From: Haloechinothrix_A salitolerans
Lineage (GTDB): Bacteria > Actinomycetota > Actinomycetes > Mycobacteriales > Pseudonocardiaceae
DNA: 64,000 bases
Assembly: GCF_039544105.1 (NCBI RefSeq)
Contig: NZ_BAABLA010000003.1
Reading direction: 5' to 3' (one strand)
The notes beneath the pieces were generated by a model. That model did not search any database. It saw only the letters and a program-made list of their open reading frames with translations, and was not told the DNA's origin. Of the stretch, positions 13,079 to 21,658 are shown one piece after another. Position 1 is the first letter of the stretch. Every line of letters starts with the position of its first letter. The position numbers and the translations under genes were made by a program.

Positions 13079-15159
13079 GGACTGCTTGCAGGTCCGAATC
13101 ATTAGCCACGAGCGATGATCTGCACGCGCTGTTCGAGCCGAGAGCAGTCGCCGTCATCGGCGCCTCGCGGCATGGCACCAAGCTCGGCGCGGTGATGGCG
13201 CGTTCCCTCGCCGGTTTCCCCGGCGGCTGCCTGCTGGTCAACTCTCGCAATCCCGACCCGGCGGCAGGCGTGTACCCCTCTCTGCGTGAGGCGGTGGCCG
13301 AGACCGGACAGACTGTCGACCTGGTGGTGCTCTGCGTTCCTGCCGCCGCGTCCGCCGCCGTGCTCGCCGACGCGTCCGACGCCGGGGCGCGCGCCGCAGT
13401 GGCGTGCGCGGGCGGCTTCAGCGAGATCGGCGACGGGGGCGCGGCGCACGAACGGGCGCTCGCCGACGTCGTCGCCAGCACCGGGGTGCGGCTGCTCGGT
13501 CCGAATACGTCGGGGTTCGTGGCACCGGCGCACGGCCTGACCGCGAGCTTTGTCCCCGCCGCGGCCGAGGTGCCGTCGGGGTCGGTTGGCGTGGTCGCCG
13601 CGAGCGGCGGCGTCAACCACGCGCTGGCGTTCGCGCTGGCCAACGCTGGTACCGGCGTCAGCGTCGCGGCGGGCATCGGCACCGGCATCGACGTCACGGC
13701 CGCCGACGTCGTCGAGTACCTGGCCACTGACCCAGCCACGACCGCGATCGCGTTGCACGTCGAGACCGTCCCGGACGGACCCCGCCTGCTCGCGGCCGTT
13801 CGCGCCGCATCCGCCGTGAAACCCGTCGTGGCGCTGGTGGTCGGTCGCAGCGACGTCGCCGACTTCGCCCGTTCGCACACCGGCGCGCTCGCGACGTCGT
13901 GGCGCACCACCCGGGCGGCGCTGCGGCAGGCAGGCGCGGTCATCGTCGACGACGACCGCGAGCTGGTCGACGCCGTCACCGCGCTCACACACACGAGACT
14001 GGAACCGTCGGCCGACCCGGGCGTCGGGCTGGTGACAGCACAAGCAGGACCGGGCCTGCTGTTGGCGGACCGGCTCCGCGCTGACGGCGTGCGGCTGCCG
14101 GAGCTGGCCGAATCGACGCGCGCGCGGATCGCCGAGGTGCTGCCGCCGCTGACCTACCAGCGCAACCCGGTCGACACCGGAAGGCCGGACGGCTCGCTCG
14201 CGACTGTGCTGCGGGCGGTCGCCGACGACCCGGCCATCGACGTCGTCGCGTCGTACACACTGTCCGAACCGGACACGCTCGACCTGACCAGCGTCGCGCA
14301 GGACGCCGGACTGCCCGGTGACGTCCCCGCCGTGCTGACGATCGGCGGCCTGGTCGACGAGACCGACGCGGTGCGCGCGCAGCTTCACAAGATCGGTGTG
14401 CCCGCGCTCACCAACCCGGCTGCGGCGGCGAACGCGGTGCGCGCGCTGGTCGCCGACGCCCGCGCCTGCCACCGCGCCGCCGCGCCCACGCGCTCCCCGG
14501 CGATGGTGCCATCGGTGCCCGAAGGTCCGCTGGATGAGGCGCGGGCCAAGGCGTACCTGGCGACGCTGGGCGTTCGCACACCGGAGAGCCGGGTGTGCAC
14601 GTCGCTGACCCAAGCGTGTGCGGCGCTCACCGACATCGGCGGGCCCGTCGCCGTCAAGCTGCTCGACGCCACCGTGACGCACAAGACCGAGGTCGGGGGA
14701 GTGCACCTCGGCATCCGCACCGAGCCCGAGCTGGCCGACGCCGTGCGGGCGCTGGCGCGGACCGGCGCGCCCCGATACCTCGTCGAGGCGATGGCCCCGC
14801 CCGGTTTCGAGCTCGTCGTCGGCGCCCGCCGCGACCCGGTCTTCGGGCCGGTCGTGCTGGTTGGGCTCGGCGGCACCACGGCCGAAGCCCTGGCCGACGT
14901 CGCCATCCGCGTCGCCCCGGTCAGCCATGCCGAGGCAGCGGCCATGCCCGGCGACCTGGCGGGAAGCGCCCTGCTGGACGGCTGGCGTGGCGGCCCGGTG
15001 CTCGACCGCGACGCGTTCGCCGACGTCGTGACGACGTTGGGCGACGCCCTTGTGGCCTACCCCGAACTGGACGAGATTGAGATCAACCCGCTGCGCGTGA
15101 CCGACGCCGGGCTGCTGGCCTTGGACGCCGTGATCACCAGGACACAGGAGGGCACGTGA
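13075..15159 (+). CDS. ADP-forming acyl-CoA synthetase-like protein (CoA-binding plus ATP-grasp)
   Basis: 694 residues. Residues about 15-130 form a CoA-binding domain (LFEPRAVAVIGASRHGTKLG), then succinyl-CoA-ligase-like domains (SHTGALATSW with the conserved His) and a C-terminal ATP-grasp region (VAVKLLDATVTHKTEVGG, LVGLGGTTAEAL, ELDEIEINPL). The family makes or uses acyl-CoA with ATP/ADP. The first 14 residues are an added leader beginning MRTACRSES; there is no in-frame start closer to the domain. ATG overlaps the previous stop (ATGA). In the salicylate pathway of Streptomyces sp. WA46 a separate salicylyl-CoA synthase (SdgB) follows the AMP ligase; this gene may fill that role. Confidence 0.75.
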   Translation: MRTACRSESLATSDDLHALFEPRAVAVIGASRHGTKLGAVMARSLAGFPGGCLLVNSRNPDPAAGVYPSLREAVAETGQTVDLVVLCVPAAASAAVLADASDAGARAAVACAGGFSEIGDGGAAHERALADVVASTGVRLLGPNTSGFVAPAHGLTASFVPAAAEVPSGSVGVVAASGGVNHALAFALANAGTGVSVAAGIGTGIDVTAADVVEYLATDPATTAIALHVETVPDGPRLLAAVRAASAVKPVVALVVGRSDVADFARSHTGALATSWRTTRAALRQAGAVIVDDDRELVDAVTALTHTRLEPSADPGVGLVTAQAGPGLLLADRLRADGVRLPELAESTRARIAEVLPPLTYQRNPVDTGRPDGSLATVLRAVADDPAIDVVASYTLSEPDTLDLTSVAQDAGLPGDVPAVLTIGGLVDETDAVRAQLHKIGVPALTNPAAAANAVRALVADARACHRAAAPTRSPAMVPSVPEGPLDEARAKAYLATLGVRTPESRVCTSLTQACAALTDIGGPVAVKLLDATVTHKTEVGGVHLGIRTEPELADAVRALARTGAPRYLVEAMAPPGFELVVGARRDPVFGPVVLVGLGGTTAEALADVAIRVAPVSHAEAAAMPGDLAGSALLDGWRGGPVLDRDAFADVVTTLGDALVAYPELDEIEINPLRVTDAGLLALDAVITRTQEGT
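13076..13102 (+). repeat. Start-codon block, copy 1 (27 nt, hairpin)
   Basis: TGAGGACTGCTTGCAGGTCC followed by GAATCAT. It begins inside the ATGA start/stop overlap of the acyl-CoA synthetase-like gene. Bases 13079-13095 can fold: GGACTG pairs with CA-GTCC around a CTTG loop, with one bulged G. The two other copies are at 15157-15183 and, on the minus strand, at 55820-55846. Confidence 0.75.
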
Positions 15160-16874
15160 GGACTGCTCGCAGGTCCGAACCATCGGAAACGGTAAATACC
15201 GACGTCGTTGCTCCCACCAGCGCCGGAGTCGTGTCGTGGCCACCCGAGGCCGCCGCCCGCTACCGCGCTGAGGGCTACTGGGAGGACAAGCCGCTCGGCG
15301 CGCACCTCTACGCTCAGGCTGACGCCACCCCGGACGCCGTCGCCGTGGTCGACGGCCCACTCCGGCTGACCCACGCCGAGCTGATGGCACGCGCGGACGG
15401 CGCCGCGCTGCGGCTGCGCGAGCTGGGACTGCGACCCGACGACCGCATCGTCGTCCAACTCCCCAACGGCTGGGAGTTCATCGTGCTGACGCTGGCCTGC
15501 CTGCGGCTCGGCGTGGTGCCGGTGATGGCACTGCCCGCGCATCGTGGCCACGAGCTCACCTACCTCGCCGAGCACGCCGAAGCCAGGGCCATCGCGGTGC
15601 CAGGCGTCGTCAAGGACTTCGACCACGAGGCCGTGGCGCATGACATCGCCGCACGCAGCGACACCCTGGAGCATGTGCTAGTCGTCGCCGACACCGTGGC
15701 ACCGTCCAGTGTGGACCTGCGCGCGCTGTGCGCGCCTGCCGAGCAGCCCGCCGAGGCCCGCGCCGACCTCGACGCCACCCCGCCCGACCCGGATAGCGTC
15801 GCGGTGTTCTTGCTCTCCGGTGGCACCACCGGGCTGCCGAAGCTGATCGCGCGCACCCACAACGACTACGCCTACAACGCCAAGCGCGCGGGTGAGGTGT
15901 GCGGCTTCGGGCCGGACACCGTCTACCTCGGTGTACTGCCGCTGTCGCACAACTTTCCGCTCGCTTGCCCCGGCATCCTCGGCGCCTTCGCGGTGGGCGG
16001 CCGAGTCGTGGTCGCGTCGTCGCCCGACCCGGCGAAGGTGTTCGACCTGATCGAGCACGAAGGCGTCACCGTCACGGCGGCGGTGCCCGCCGTCGCGCAA
16101 CGGTGGCTGGACTTCCGCGAAGCGAGTGACCGCCATGACCTGAGCAGCCTGCGGGTGTTGCAGGTCGGTGGGGCGCGGGTCGCCGACGAGGTGGCCAGCC
16201 GCGTCCGACCGGTGCTCGGCTGCACGCTGCAACAGGTGTTCGGCATGGCAGAGGGGCTGCTCAACTACACCCGGCTGGACGACCCGGAGGAGGTCATCGC
16301 ACACACCCAGGGTAGGCCGATGTGCGAGGCCGACGAGATCCTGGTCGTGGACGAGTCCGACCGGCCGGTGGCGCCGGGGGAACCGGGCGTGCTGCTCACC
16401 CGTGGTCCCTACACGCCGCGTGGCTACTACCGCGCGGCCGAGCAGAACACCAAGGCGTTCACCCCCGACGGCTGGTATCGCACCGGCGACATCGTACGGC
16501 TGCGCCCGGACGGCAATCTCGTGGTCGAGGGTCGCGACAAGGACATGATCAACCGGGCGGGGGAGAAGATCTCCGCGGAAGAAGTCGAGAACTTCGCCTA
16601 CCAGTTACCAGAAGTGAGTCTCGCCGCCGCCGTCGCCATGCCGGACCCCGACCTCGGCGAACGTGTCTGCCTCTACGTCGTTCCGCACGCCGGGGCCACC
16701 GTCGGAATCGACGATATGCGCGCGGTGATGGAACAGGCGGGCGCCGCCCGCTTCAAGTGGCCGGAACGCCTGGTCACCGTGGACGAGCTACCGACGACCA
16801 AGGTCGGAAAGATCGACAAGAAGGCGCTACGCGCGGACATCGCACGGCGCATCGAGGAAGGAGCCGCACGCTGA
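15156..16874 (+). CDS. sdgA: Salicylate-type AMP ligase (EntE/DhbE-like aryl acid adenylation)
   Basis: 572 residues. ANL-family motifs are complete: LSGGTTGLPK (P-loop), GMAEGLLNYT, YRTGDIVRL, GRDKDMINRAGEKIS and the C-terminal catalytic Lys in TTKVGKIDKK. HNFPLACPG matches the DhbE/EntE motif whose Asn contacts the 2-hydroxyl of 2,3-dihydroxybenzoate or salicylate, so a 2-hydroxybenzoate substrate is well supported. GVVSWPPEAAARYRAEGYW is the usual family start; about 24 residues beginning MRTARRSEP precede it. GTG at 15156 overlaps the previous stop. Predicted first step: salicylate plus ATP to salicylyl-AMP. Confidence 0.8.
   Translation: MRTARRSEPSETVNTDVVAPTSAGVVSWPPEAAARYRAEGYWEDKPLGAHLYAQADATPDAVAVVDGPLRLTHAELMARADGAALRLRELGLRPDDRIVVQLPNGWEFIVLTLACLRLGVVPVMALPAHRGHELTYLAEHAEARAIAVPGVVKDFDHEAVAHDIAARSDTLEHVLVVADTVAPSSVDLRALCAPAEQPAEARADLDATPPDPDSVAVFLLSGGTTGLPKLIARTHNDYAYNAKRAGEVCGFGPDTVYLGVLPLSHNFPLACPGILGAFAVGGRVVVASSPDPAKVFDLIEHEGVTVTAAVPAVAQRWLDFREASDRHDLSSLRVLQVGGARVADEVASRVRPVLGCTLQQVFGMAEGLLNYTRLDDPEEVIAHTQGRPMCEADEILVVDESDRPVAPGEPGVLLTRGPYTPRGYYRAAEQNTKAFTPDGWYRTGDIVRLRPDGNLVVEGRDKDMINRAGEKISAEEVENFAYQLPEVSLAAAVAMPDPDLGERVCLYVVPHAGATVGIDDMRAVMEQAGAARFKWPERLVTVDELPTTKVGKIDKKALRADIARRIEEGAAR
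15157..15183 (+). repeat. Start-codon block, copy 2 (27 nt, hairpin)
   Basis: TGAGGACTGCTCGCAGGTCC followed by GAACCAT. It differs from copy 1 at two of 27 positions: T to C in the CTTG loop, and T to C after GAA. Both changes alter the encoded residue (Cys to Arg, Ser to Pro), while all stem bases are unchanged. Placed at the GTGA overlap that starts the AMP ligase. Confidence 0.75.
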
Positions 16875-17986
16875 TGACCACCAGTGCCTCCCCCGTCACC
16901 ATCACGGCGACCGACGCCGACGACCAGCCTGACCGCACTCCCGAGTTGGAGGCGTTGTATCGCGGGTTCGAGTCGGAGCTGCTGATTCCACTGTGGACCG
17001 AGATCGGCGACCTGATGCCGCCGTCGCCTCGGTCGAAGGCGGTGCCGCACCTGTGGCGGTGGGGCAACCTGATACCGCTGGCGACCGAGGCGGGGGAGTT
17101 GGTACCGGTCGGACGCGGAGGCGAACGGCGCGCGATCGCGCTGGCCAACCCTGGTCTGGGTGGGCGGCCGTTCGCGACGCCGACGTTGTGGGCGGCGATC
17201 CAGTACCTCAACCCTGGTGAGGACGCGCCGGTGCATCGTCACACGCAGAACGCGTTCCGGTTCGTCGTGGAGGGTGAGGGCGTGTGGACCGTCGTCAACG
17301 GCGACCCGGTCGCGATGCGGCGGGGTGATTTTCTGCCGCAGGCGGGCTGGCACTGGCACGGCCATCACAACCGCACCGACCGGCCAATGGCCTGGATCGA
17401 CGGCCTCGACATCCCGTTCCAGTACGCCGTCGAGTCGACGTTCTTCGAGTTCGGCCCCGACGAGGTCGAGACCCGCGAAGCCCCGGAACGGTCCCGCTCG
17501 GAACGGTTGTGGGCACACCCCGGGCTGCGGCCACTGACCCAGTTGACGCCGACGCCTGCGACGCCGCTGCTGGCATATCGGTGGGAGTACACCGACCACG
17601 CCCTGCGTGAGCAGCTCGCGCTGGAGGCCGAGGGGTATTCGGCGACGGTCGAGCCGGGCCACGCCGCTGTGCGTTACACCAACCCGACGACCGGCGGCGA
17701 CGTTATGCCAACGTTGCGCACCGAGTTCCACCGTCTCGCCCCGGACACCGCGACCGCGCCGATCCGTGAGGTCGGATCCTCGGTGTATCAGGTCTTCGAC
17801 GGCACCGGCGAGGCCAGCGTCGGCGAACACAGCTGGGAGGTCGAGCGGGGCGACCTGTTCGTGGTGCCGTCCTGGCAGCCACTGGCGCTGACCACCGACA
17901 CGGGGCTGGACCTGTTCCGGTTCAGCGACACCCCGATCTTCGAACGACTCCACCAGCACCGCACCTCTACGGAGGCCACGCAGTGA
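16874..17986 (+). CDS. sdgD: Gentisate 1,2-dioxygenase
   Basis: 370 residues, two cupin domains. The N-terminal cupin has HRHTQNAFRFVVEG (His121, His123) and WHWHGHHN (His161/163), the iron ligands of the extradiol-type ring-cleaving gentisate dioxygenases. WRWGNLIPLA and YLNPGEDAPVHRHTQ are typical of the family, and the length fits. It opens gentisate to maleylpyruvate using Fe(II) and O2. ATG at 16874 overlaps the AMP ligase stop, so it is translationally coupled inside the operon. Confidence 0.9.
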   Translation: MTTSASPVTITATDADDQPDRTPELEALYRGFESELLIPLWTEIGDLMPPSPRSKAVPHLWRWGNLIPLATEAGELVPVGRGGERRAIALANPGLGGRPFATPTLWAAIQYLNPGEDAPVHRHTQNAFRFVVEGEGVWTVVNGDPVAMRRGDFLPQAGWHWHGHHNRTDRPMAWIDGLDIPFQYAVESTFFEFGPDEVETREAPERSRSERLWAHPGLRPLTQLTPTPATPLLAYRWEYTDHALREQLALEAEGYSATVEPGHAAVRYTNPTTGGDVMPTLRTEFHRLAPDTATAPIREVGSSVYQVFDGTGEASVGEHSWEVERGDLFVVPSWQPLALTTDTGLDLFRFSDTPIFERLHQHRTSTEATQ

Positions 17987-18810
17987 AACTCGCGACCATC
18001 CGCACCAGCGACGGCACCCGCGCCGCCCGGCTCACCGCAGACGGCTACGTCGACCTCGGCTACACCGACGTCGGCGATCTGCTGACGCACGACGACTGGA
18101 CCGGCCGCGCCGCGTCGGACGGCGAGGTCCACCCTCCGCGCGGGGCAGACCTCGCGCCGGTCGTGACCCGGCCGGGCAAAGTGCTCTGCGTGGGGCTGAA
18201 CTACCGCACCCACATCCTGGAGATGGGCCGCGAACTGCCCGAGCACCCGACGTTGTTCGCGAAGTTCGTCGAGTCGCTGATCGGTGCCCGCGACCACATC
18301 GAGCTGCCACCGGAGTCCGACACCGTGGACTGGGAGGCCGAACTCGCGGTGGTGATCGGCAGGCCGGTGCGCCGCGCGAGCACGGAGGAAGCCGAGGCGG
18401 CGATCGCGGGGTTCACCGTGCTCAACGACGTCTCCATGCGGGACTGGCAGTTCCGCACGAAGGAGTGGTTGCAGGGCAAGACGTTCGAGGCATCGACGCC
18501 GGTGGGGCCGGTGCTGGTCACCCCGGACGAACTGCCCGGTGGTGTGCGGCCAGCTGCGTCGATCAGCTGCGACATCAACGGCGAGGTGATGCAGAAGGCC
18601 GACACCTCCGACCTCGTGTTCGACCCGGTCGACCTGGTGCGCTACGCCTCCACCATCCTCACCCTGCGGCCCGGCGACATCATCGCCACCGGCACCCCCG
18701 GCGGGGTCGGCCACGCCCGCACGCCTGCTCGCTATCTCGTCGACGGTGACACCGTCGTCACCGAAATCGTGGGTATCGGCAGGCTGGACAACACCGCGAG
18801 GGCGGTATGA
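17983..18810 (+). CDS. Fumarylpyruvate hydrolase (FAH family)
   Basis: 275 residues. GKVLCVGLNYRTHILEMG and PTLFAKFVESLIGARDHIEL, then DTVDWEAELAVVIGR (Glu-x-Glu metal ligands) and FTVLNDVSMRDWQFR (Asp ligand) define the fumarylacetoacetate hydrolase fold; ATGTPGGVGHA is the conserved end. The metal-dependent enzyme cleaves fumarylpyruvate to fumarate and pyruvate. Its place between gentisate dioxygenase and the isomerase, with four-base overlaps on both sides, fixes the role better than sequence alone. Confidence 0.85.
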   Translation: MKLATIRTSDGTRAARLTADGYVDLGYTDVGDLLTHDDWTGRAASDGEVHPPRGADLAPVVTRPGKVLCVGLNYRTHILEMGRELPEHPTLFAKFVESLIGARDHIELPPESDTVDWEAELAVVIGRPVRRASTEEAEAAIAGFTVLNDVSMRDWQFRTKEWLQGKTFEASTPVGPVLVTPDELPGGVRPAASISCDINGEVMQKADTSDLVFDPVDLVRYASTILTLRPGDIIATGTPGGVGHARTPARYLVDGDTVVTEIVGIGRLDNTARAV

Positions 18811-19391
18811 GCGCCCGCGAGTGGACTGACATCGGCACCACGCTGTTCCTTGACACGCTCGACGGGCTCACCGACGCCGAACTCGACGCCAGCACCGCGC
18901 TGGAGGGCTGGACCCGCAAACACCTGGTGGCGCATGTGCACTACAACGCCGAGGCCCTTCGGCGGCTGGTGAGCTGGGCGGCCACCGGAGTCGAGAACCG
19001 TATGTACGCCAGCACAGAGCAACGCAATACCGAGATCGCCTCCGGCGCCCAGCTGCCCGCGGCCGAACTGCGCGCGCTAGTGCGCGACTCCGCGACGGCG
19101 TTGGCGTCCGCTATGGATGCCCTGCCCGCTGAAGCGTGGCAGCGGCAGGTCATCACCGCCCAAGGACGTGTCGTGCCCGCCACCGAGATCCCGTGGTTAC
19201 GCGCCCGCGAAGTCTGCGTTCACGCCGTCGACCTCGACAGCGGCGTCACCTTCGACGACCTACCCGACGACTTCACCACCGCACTCGCCACCGACGTCGT
19301 CAGCACACACGCTAAAGCGGGCGCCGCTGACCTCGTCGCCTGGCTCACCGGACGAACCACCGAACCACCACAACTCGGCCGATGGCTCTGA
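18807..19391 (+). CDS. Maleylpyruvate isomerase, mycothiol-dependent type
   Basis: 194 residues of the DinB-like maleylpyruvate isomerase family: an N-terminal four-helix bundle with LEGWTRKHLVAHVHYNAEAL (His of the zinc site), AREVCVHAVDLDSGV (second His) and a small C-terminal part. The family uses mycothiol in actinobacteria to turn maleylpyruvate into fumarylpyruvate, which is the missing step between its two upstream neighbours. ATG overlaps the hydrolase stop. Last gene of the six-gene operon; no clear terminator was found in the 90 bases after it. Confidence 0.85.
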   Translation: MSAREWTDIGTTLFLDTLDGLTDAELDASTALEGWTRKHLVAHVHYNAEALRRLVSWAATGVENRMYASTEQRNTEIASGAQLPAAELRALVRDSATALASAMDALPAEAWQRQVITAQGRVVPATEIPWLRAREVCVHAVDLDSGVTFDDLPDDFTTALATDVVSTHAKAGAADLVAWLTGRTTEPPQLGRWL

Positions 19392-19481
19392 CCCTCGGAC
19401 AGGAAGCCCTTCCAGCGTGTCTGGTCGAAGTACCCGCTGACAGGCTGACGCCCAAGCCTGATTGATAGCGGTTAAGGTTGT

Positions 19482-19500
19482 TAAGGTTAGGCTCACCTAT
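19482..19500 (+). promoter_or_regulatory. IdeR/DtxR iron box upstream of the siderophore permease operon
   Basis: TAAGGTTAGGCTCACCTAT agrees with the DtxR/IdeR consensus at 15 of 19 positions and is 23 bases before the permease start at 19524. A TTAAGG half-site also lies just upstream at 19472-19477. Iron-loaded IdeR would repress here. Confidence 0.85.
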
Positions 19501-19523
19501 ACAAACGCGAGTAGGTGAGATCC

Positions 19524-20582
19524 GTGGCCCCGTCTGATGCGTCTTCCGCTCGCCCGCGAGCGTTGCCGCGGCTGTTGTCCGCTGCTCGGGTGAGCTGGCC
19601 GGTGGTCATCAGTGCGCTTGTCGTGGCGTTGGCCGCGACGGTTTTCGCGAGTGTGCGGTGGGGCGTGCGGGAGATTCCGTTCGAGACAGTGTGGGAGGCA
19701 CTTCTCGCCCGCGATGTATCGAACCCCGACCACGAGGTGATCTGGCGCCAGCGCATGCCGAGGACCGCGATCGGTCTTGTCGCCGGTGCCGCGTTGGGTG
19801 TGGCTGGCGCCCTCCTGCAGGGGTTGACCAGGAACCCGATCGCGGACCCTGGGCTGCTGGGCATCAATGCGGGCGCCTCGCTCGCGGTGGTGGCGGCGAT
19901 CGGTCTTGTCGGCGTCACCGATCCCGCTGGGTTCGTGTGGTTCGCGTTCATCGGCGGGGCCGGTGCGGCCGCGCTCGTCTACGCGGCCGCCACGCTGGGG
20001 CCGGACGGTCCGACTCCGGTCACGCTCGCATTGCTCGGGGCGGCCGTGACGGCCACCGCGACGTCGGCGATCACCGTGGTCCTGCTCACCGACCAGTCGG
20101 TTTTCGCTGACTACCGCTTCTGGTCGGTCGGCGCCTTGGTGAACCGCCCCGCTGAGCTGGTGCTTCTTGTGCTTCCCATCGCGGCGGTCGGTGGGTTGCT
20201 CGCGGTGGTCAGTGCCCGGTTCCTGGACGCGGTGGCATTGGGCGAGGACCTCGCCAGGGGGCTCGGGCAGGACGTCGACGGTGGTCGGATGCGCGTGCTT
20301 GCCGCGGCGGTGCTGTTGGCCGGAGGCGCGACCGCGCTGGTGGGGCCGATCGCGTTCGTCGGTCTGCTGGTTCCCCATCTGGCCAGGGCGCTCGCGGGGA
20401 TCAGTTATGCCAGGGTGGTGCCCGTGTCGGCGGTGCTCGGCCCGGTCGTTCTGCTCGTGGCGGATGTGATCGGTCGGTTGCTCGTCCGTCCCGCTGAGGT
20501 GGAGGCCGGAGTGGTGGTCGCCTTCGTCGGTGCGCCCGTGTTGATCTGGCTGGTGCGGCATCAGAAACAGGTGTCGATGTGA
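19524..20582 (+). CDS. Siderophore ABC transporter permease (FecCD family), first subunit
   Basis: 352 residues with eight to ten membrane helices. RMPRTAIGLVAGAALGVAG, then LLQGLTRNPIADPGLLGINAGAS is the FecCD/BtuC signature, as is GPIAFVGLLVPHLAR near the end. GTG at 19524 has AGGTGAG at good spacing, while the GTG at 19515 does not. Imports Fe(III)-siderophore with the second permease and ATPase, which follow with four-base overlaps. The promoter carries an iron box. Confidence 0.9.
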   Translation: MAPSDASSARPRALPRLLSAARVSWPVVISALVVALAATVFASVRWGVREIPFETVWEALLARDVSNPDHEVIWRQRMPRTAIGLVAGAALGVAGALLQGLTRNPIADPGLLGINAGASLAVVAAIGLVGVTDPAGFVWFAFIGGAGAAALVYAAATLGPDGPTPVTLALLGAAVTATATSAITVVLLTDQSVFADYRFWSVGALVNRPAELVLLVLPIAAVGGLLAVVSARFLDAVALGEDLARGLGQDVDGGRMRVLAAAVLLAGGATALVGPIAFVGLLVPHLARALAGISYARVVPVSAVLGPVVLLVADVIGRLLVRPAEVEAGVVVAFVGAPVLIWLVRHQKQVSM

Positions 20583-21658
20583 GCGGGACCGTCGTGACGC
20601 CGACCCATGCGCGCGCCGGTGGCCCTACGAGCACGCGTCATAGGGTCACCCGTGCGTTCCGGACGCGGCGGCGTCGCCGCGCTGCCGTGTCGGTGTGTCT
20701 GGCAGGGGTGGCCGTGGGGCTGGCACTCGTGGCGCTGATGTTGGGCGAGTTCCCGGTGAGCCCTCGGGACGCGCTCGCGGTGGCGGTGGGCGCTGAGCAG
20801 GGCCCCGCGCGTCTCGTCCTTGTCGAGTTCCGGCTGCCTCGTCTGCTCGTGGCGGTCCTGGTCGGGATGGCGCTTGGCACGGCGGGAGCGCTGTTCCAAT
20901 CCGTGCTTCGCAACCCGTTGGCCAGTCCGGACATCATCGGCGTAAGCCAGGGTGCCGCCGTGGGCGCCGTGATCGCCGTTCTCGGGTTGGGACTGGCGGG
21001 TCTGTGGATCTCCGCAGCCGCATGGCTGGGGGCGCTGACCGTCGCGGTGCTGAATCTCGCGGTGGCGTGGCGGGGCGGGTTGGCCGGTCGGCGGTTCGTG
21101 CTCTGCGGGATAGCCTTGTCCTTCGCCTGCGCCAGTGTCACGTCGTACCTGCTCGCGCGCGGCGACGTCCGCGAGGCGCACACGGTTCTGCTCTGGCTGG
21201 CCGGATCCGTTGGCTCAGCGACGTACGACGATCTCGTTCGGCTCGCGTGTGTCGTCGGCGTGCTCGTGCCGTTCGCGCTGCTCCTTGAGACGCGGCTGGC
21301 GATGCTCGAGTTGGGGGAGGACACGGCGGCAGGACTGGGAGTTCCTGCCACCCGGACCCGCGTGACAGCCATCGTGCTCGCTGTCGGGTTGGCGGCCTCG
21401 GCGGTCGCCGTCGCGGGGCCGATCGGCTTCGTCGCGCTCACCGCGGGACCGATCGCGCGACGACTCGTCGGCGACGGCAAGCCCGTCGTGGTGGCCAGCG
21501 CGCTGGTGGGTGCCGCCGTGACGCTCGGCGCCGACGTCATCGCGGAGCATCTGGCGCCCGGCAGCACCGTTCCGGTTGGTGTCGTCACCGGGTTGATCGG
21601 TGGGCCGTACCTGTTCTGGTTGCTCACGCAGTCGCGTGAAGTGAGGAGGAGTTCGTGA
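20579..21658 (+). CDS. Siderophore ABC transporter permease (FecCD family), second subunit
   Basis: 359 residues. FRLPRLLVAVLVGMALGTAG, then LFQSVLRNPLASPDIIGVSQG and GPIGFVALTAGPIARRL are the FecCD landmarks, aligning with the preceding gene, so the two form a heterodimeric channel as FepD/FepG do. The N-terminal 30 residues are Arg-rich and cytoplasmic. GTG at 20579 overlaps the previous stop; its own stop overlaps the ATPase start. Confidence 0.9.
   Translation: MSGTVVTPTHARAGGPTSTRHRVTRAFRTRRRRRAAVSVCLAGVAVGLALVALMLGEFPVSPRDALAVAVGAEQGPARLVLVEFRLPRLLVAVLVGMALGTAGALFQSVLRNPLASPDIIGVSQGAAVGAVIAVLGLGLAGLWISAAAWLGALTVAVLNLAVAWRGGLAGRRFVLCGIALSFACASVTSYLLARGDVREAHTVLLWLAGSVGSATYDDLVRLACVVGVLVPFALLLETRLAMLELGEDTAAGLGVPATRTRVTAIVLAVGLAASAVAVAGPIGFVALTAGPIARRLVGDGKPVVVASALVGAAVTLGADVIAEHLAPGSTVPVGVVTGLIGGPYLFWLLTQSREVRRSS

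Noticed and set aside
13102..15390. 762-codon minus-strand frame opposite the acyl-CoA synthetase-like gene
   Set aside because: Antisense shadow; the plus strand encodes a recognisable multidomain enzyme coupled to its neighbours.
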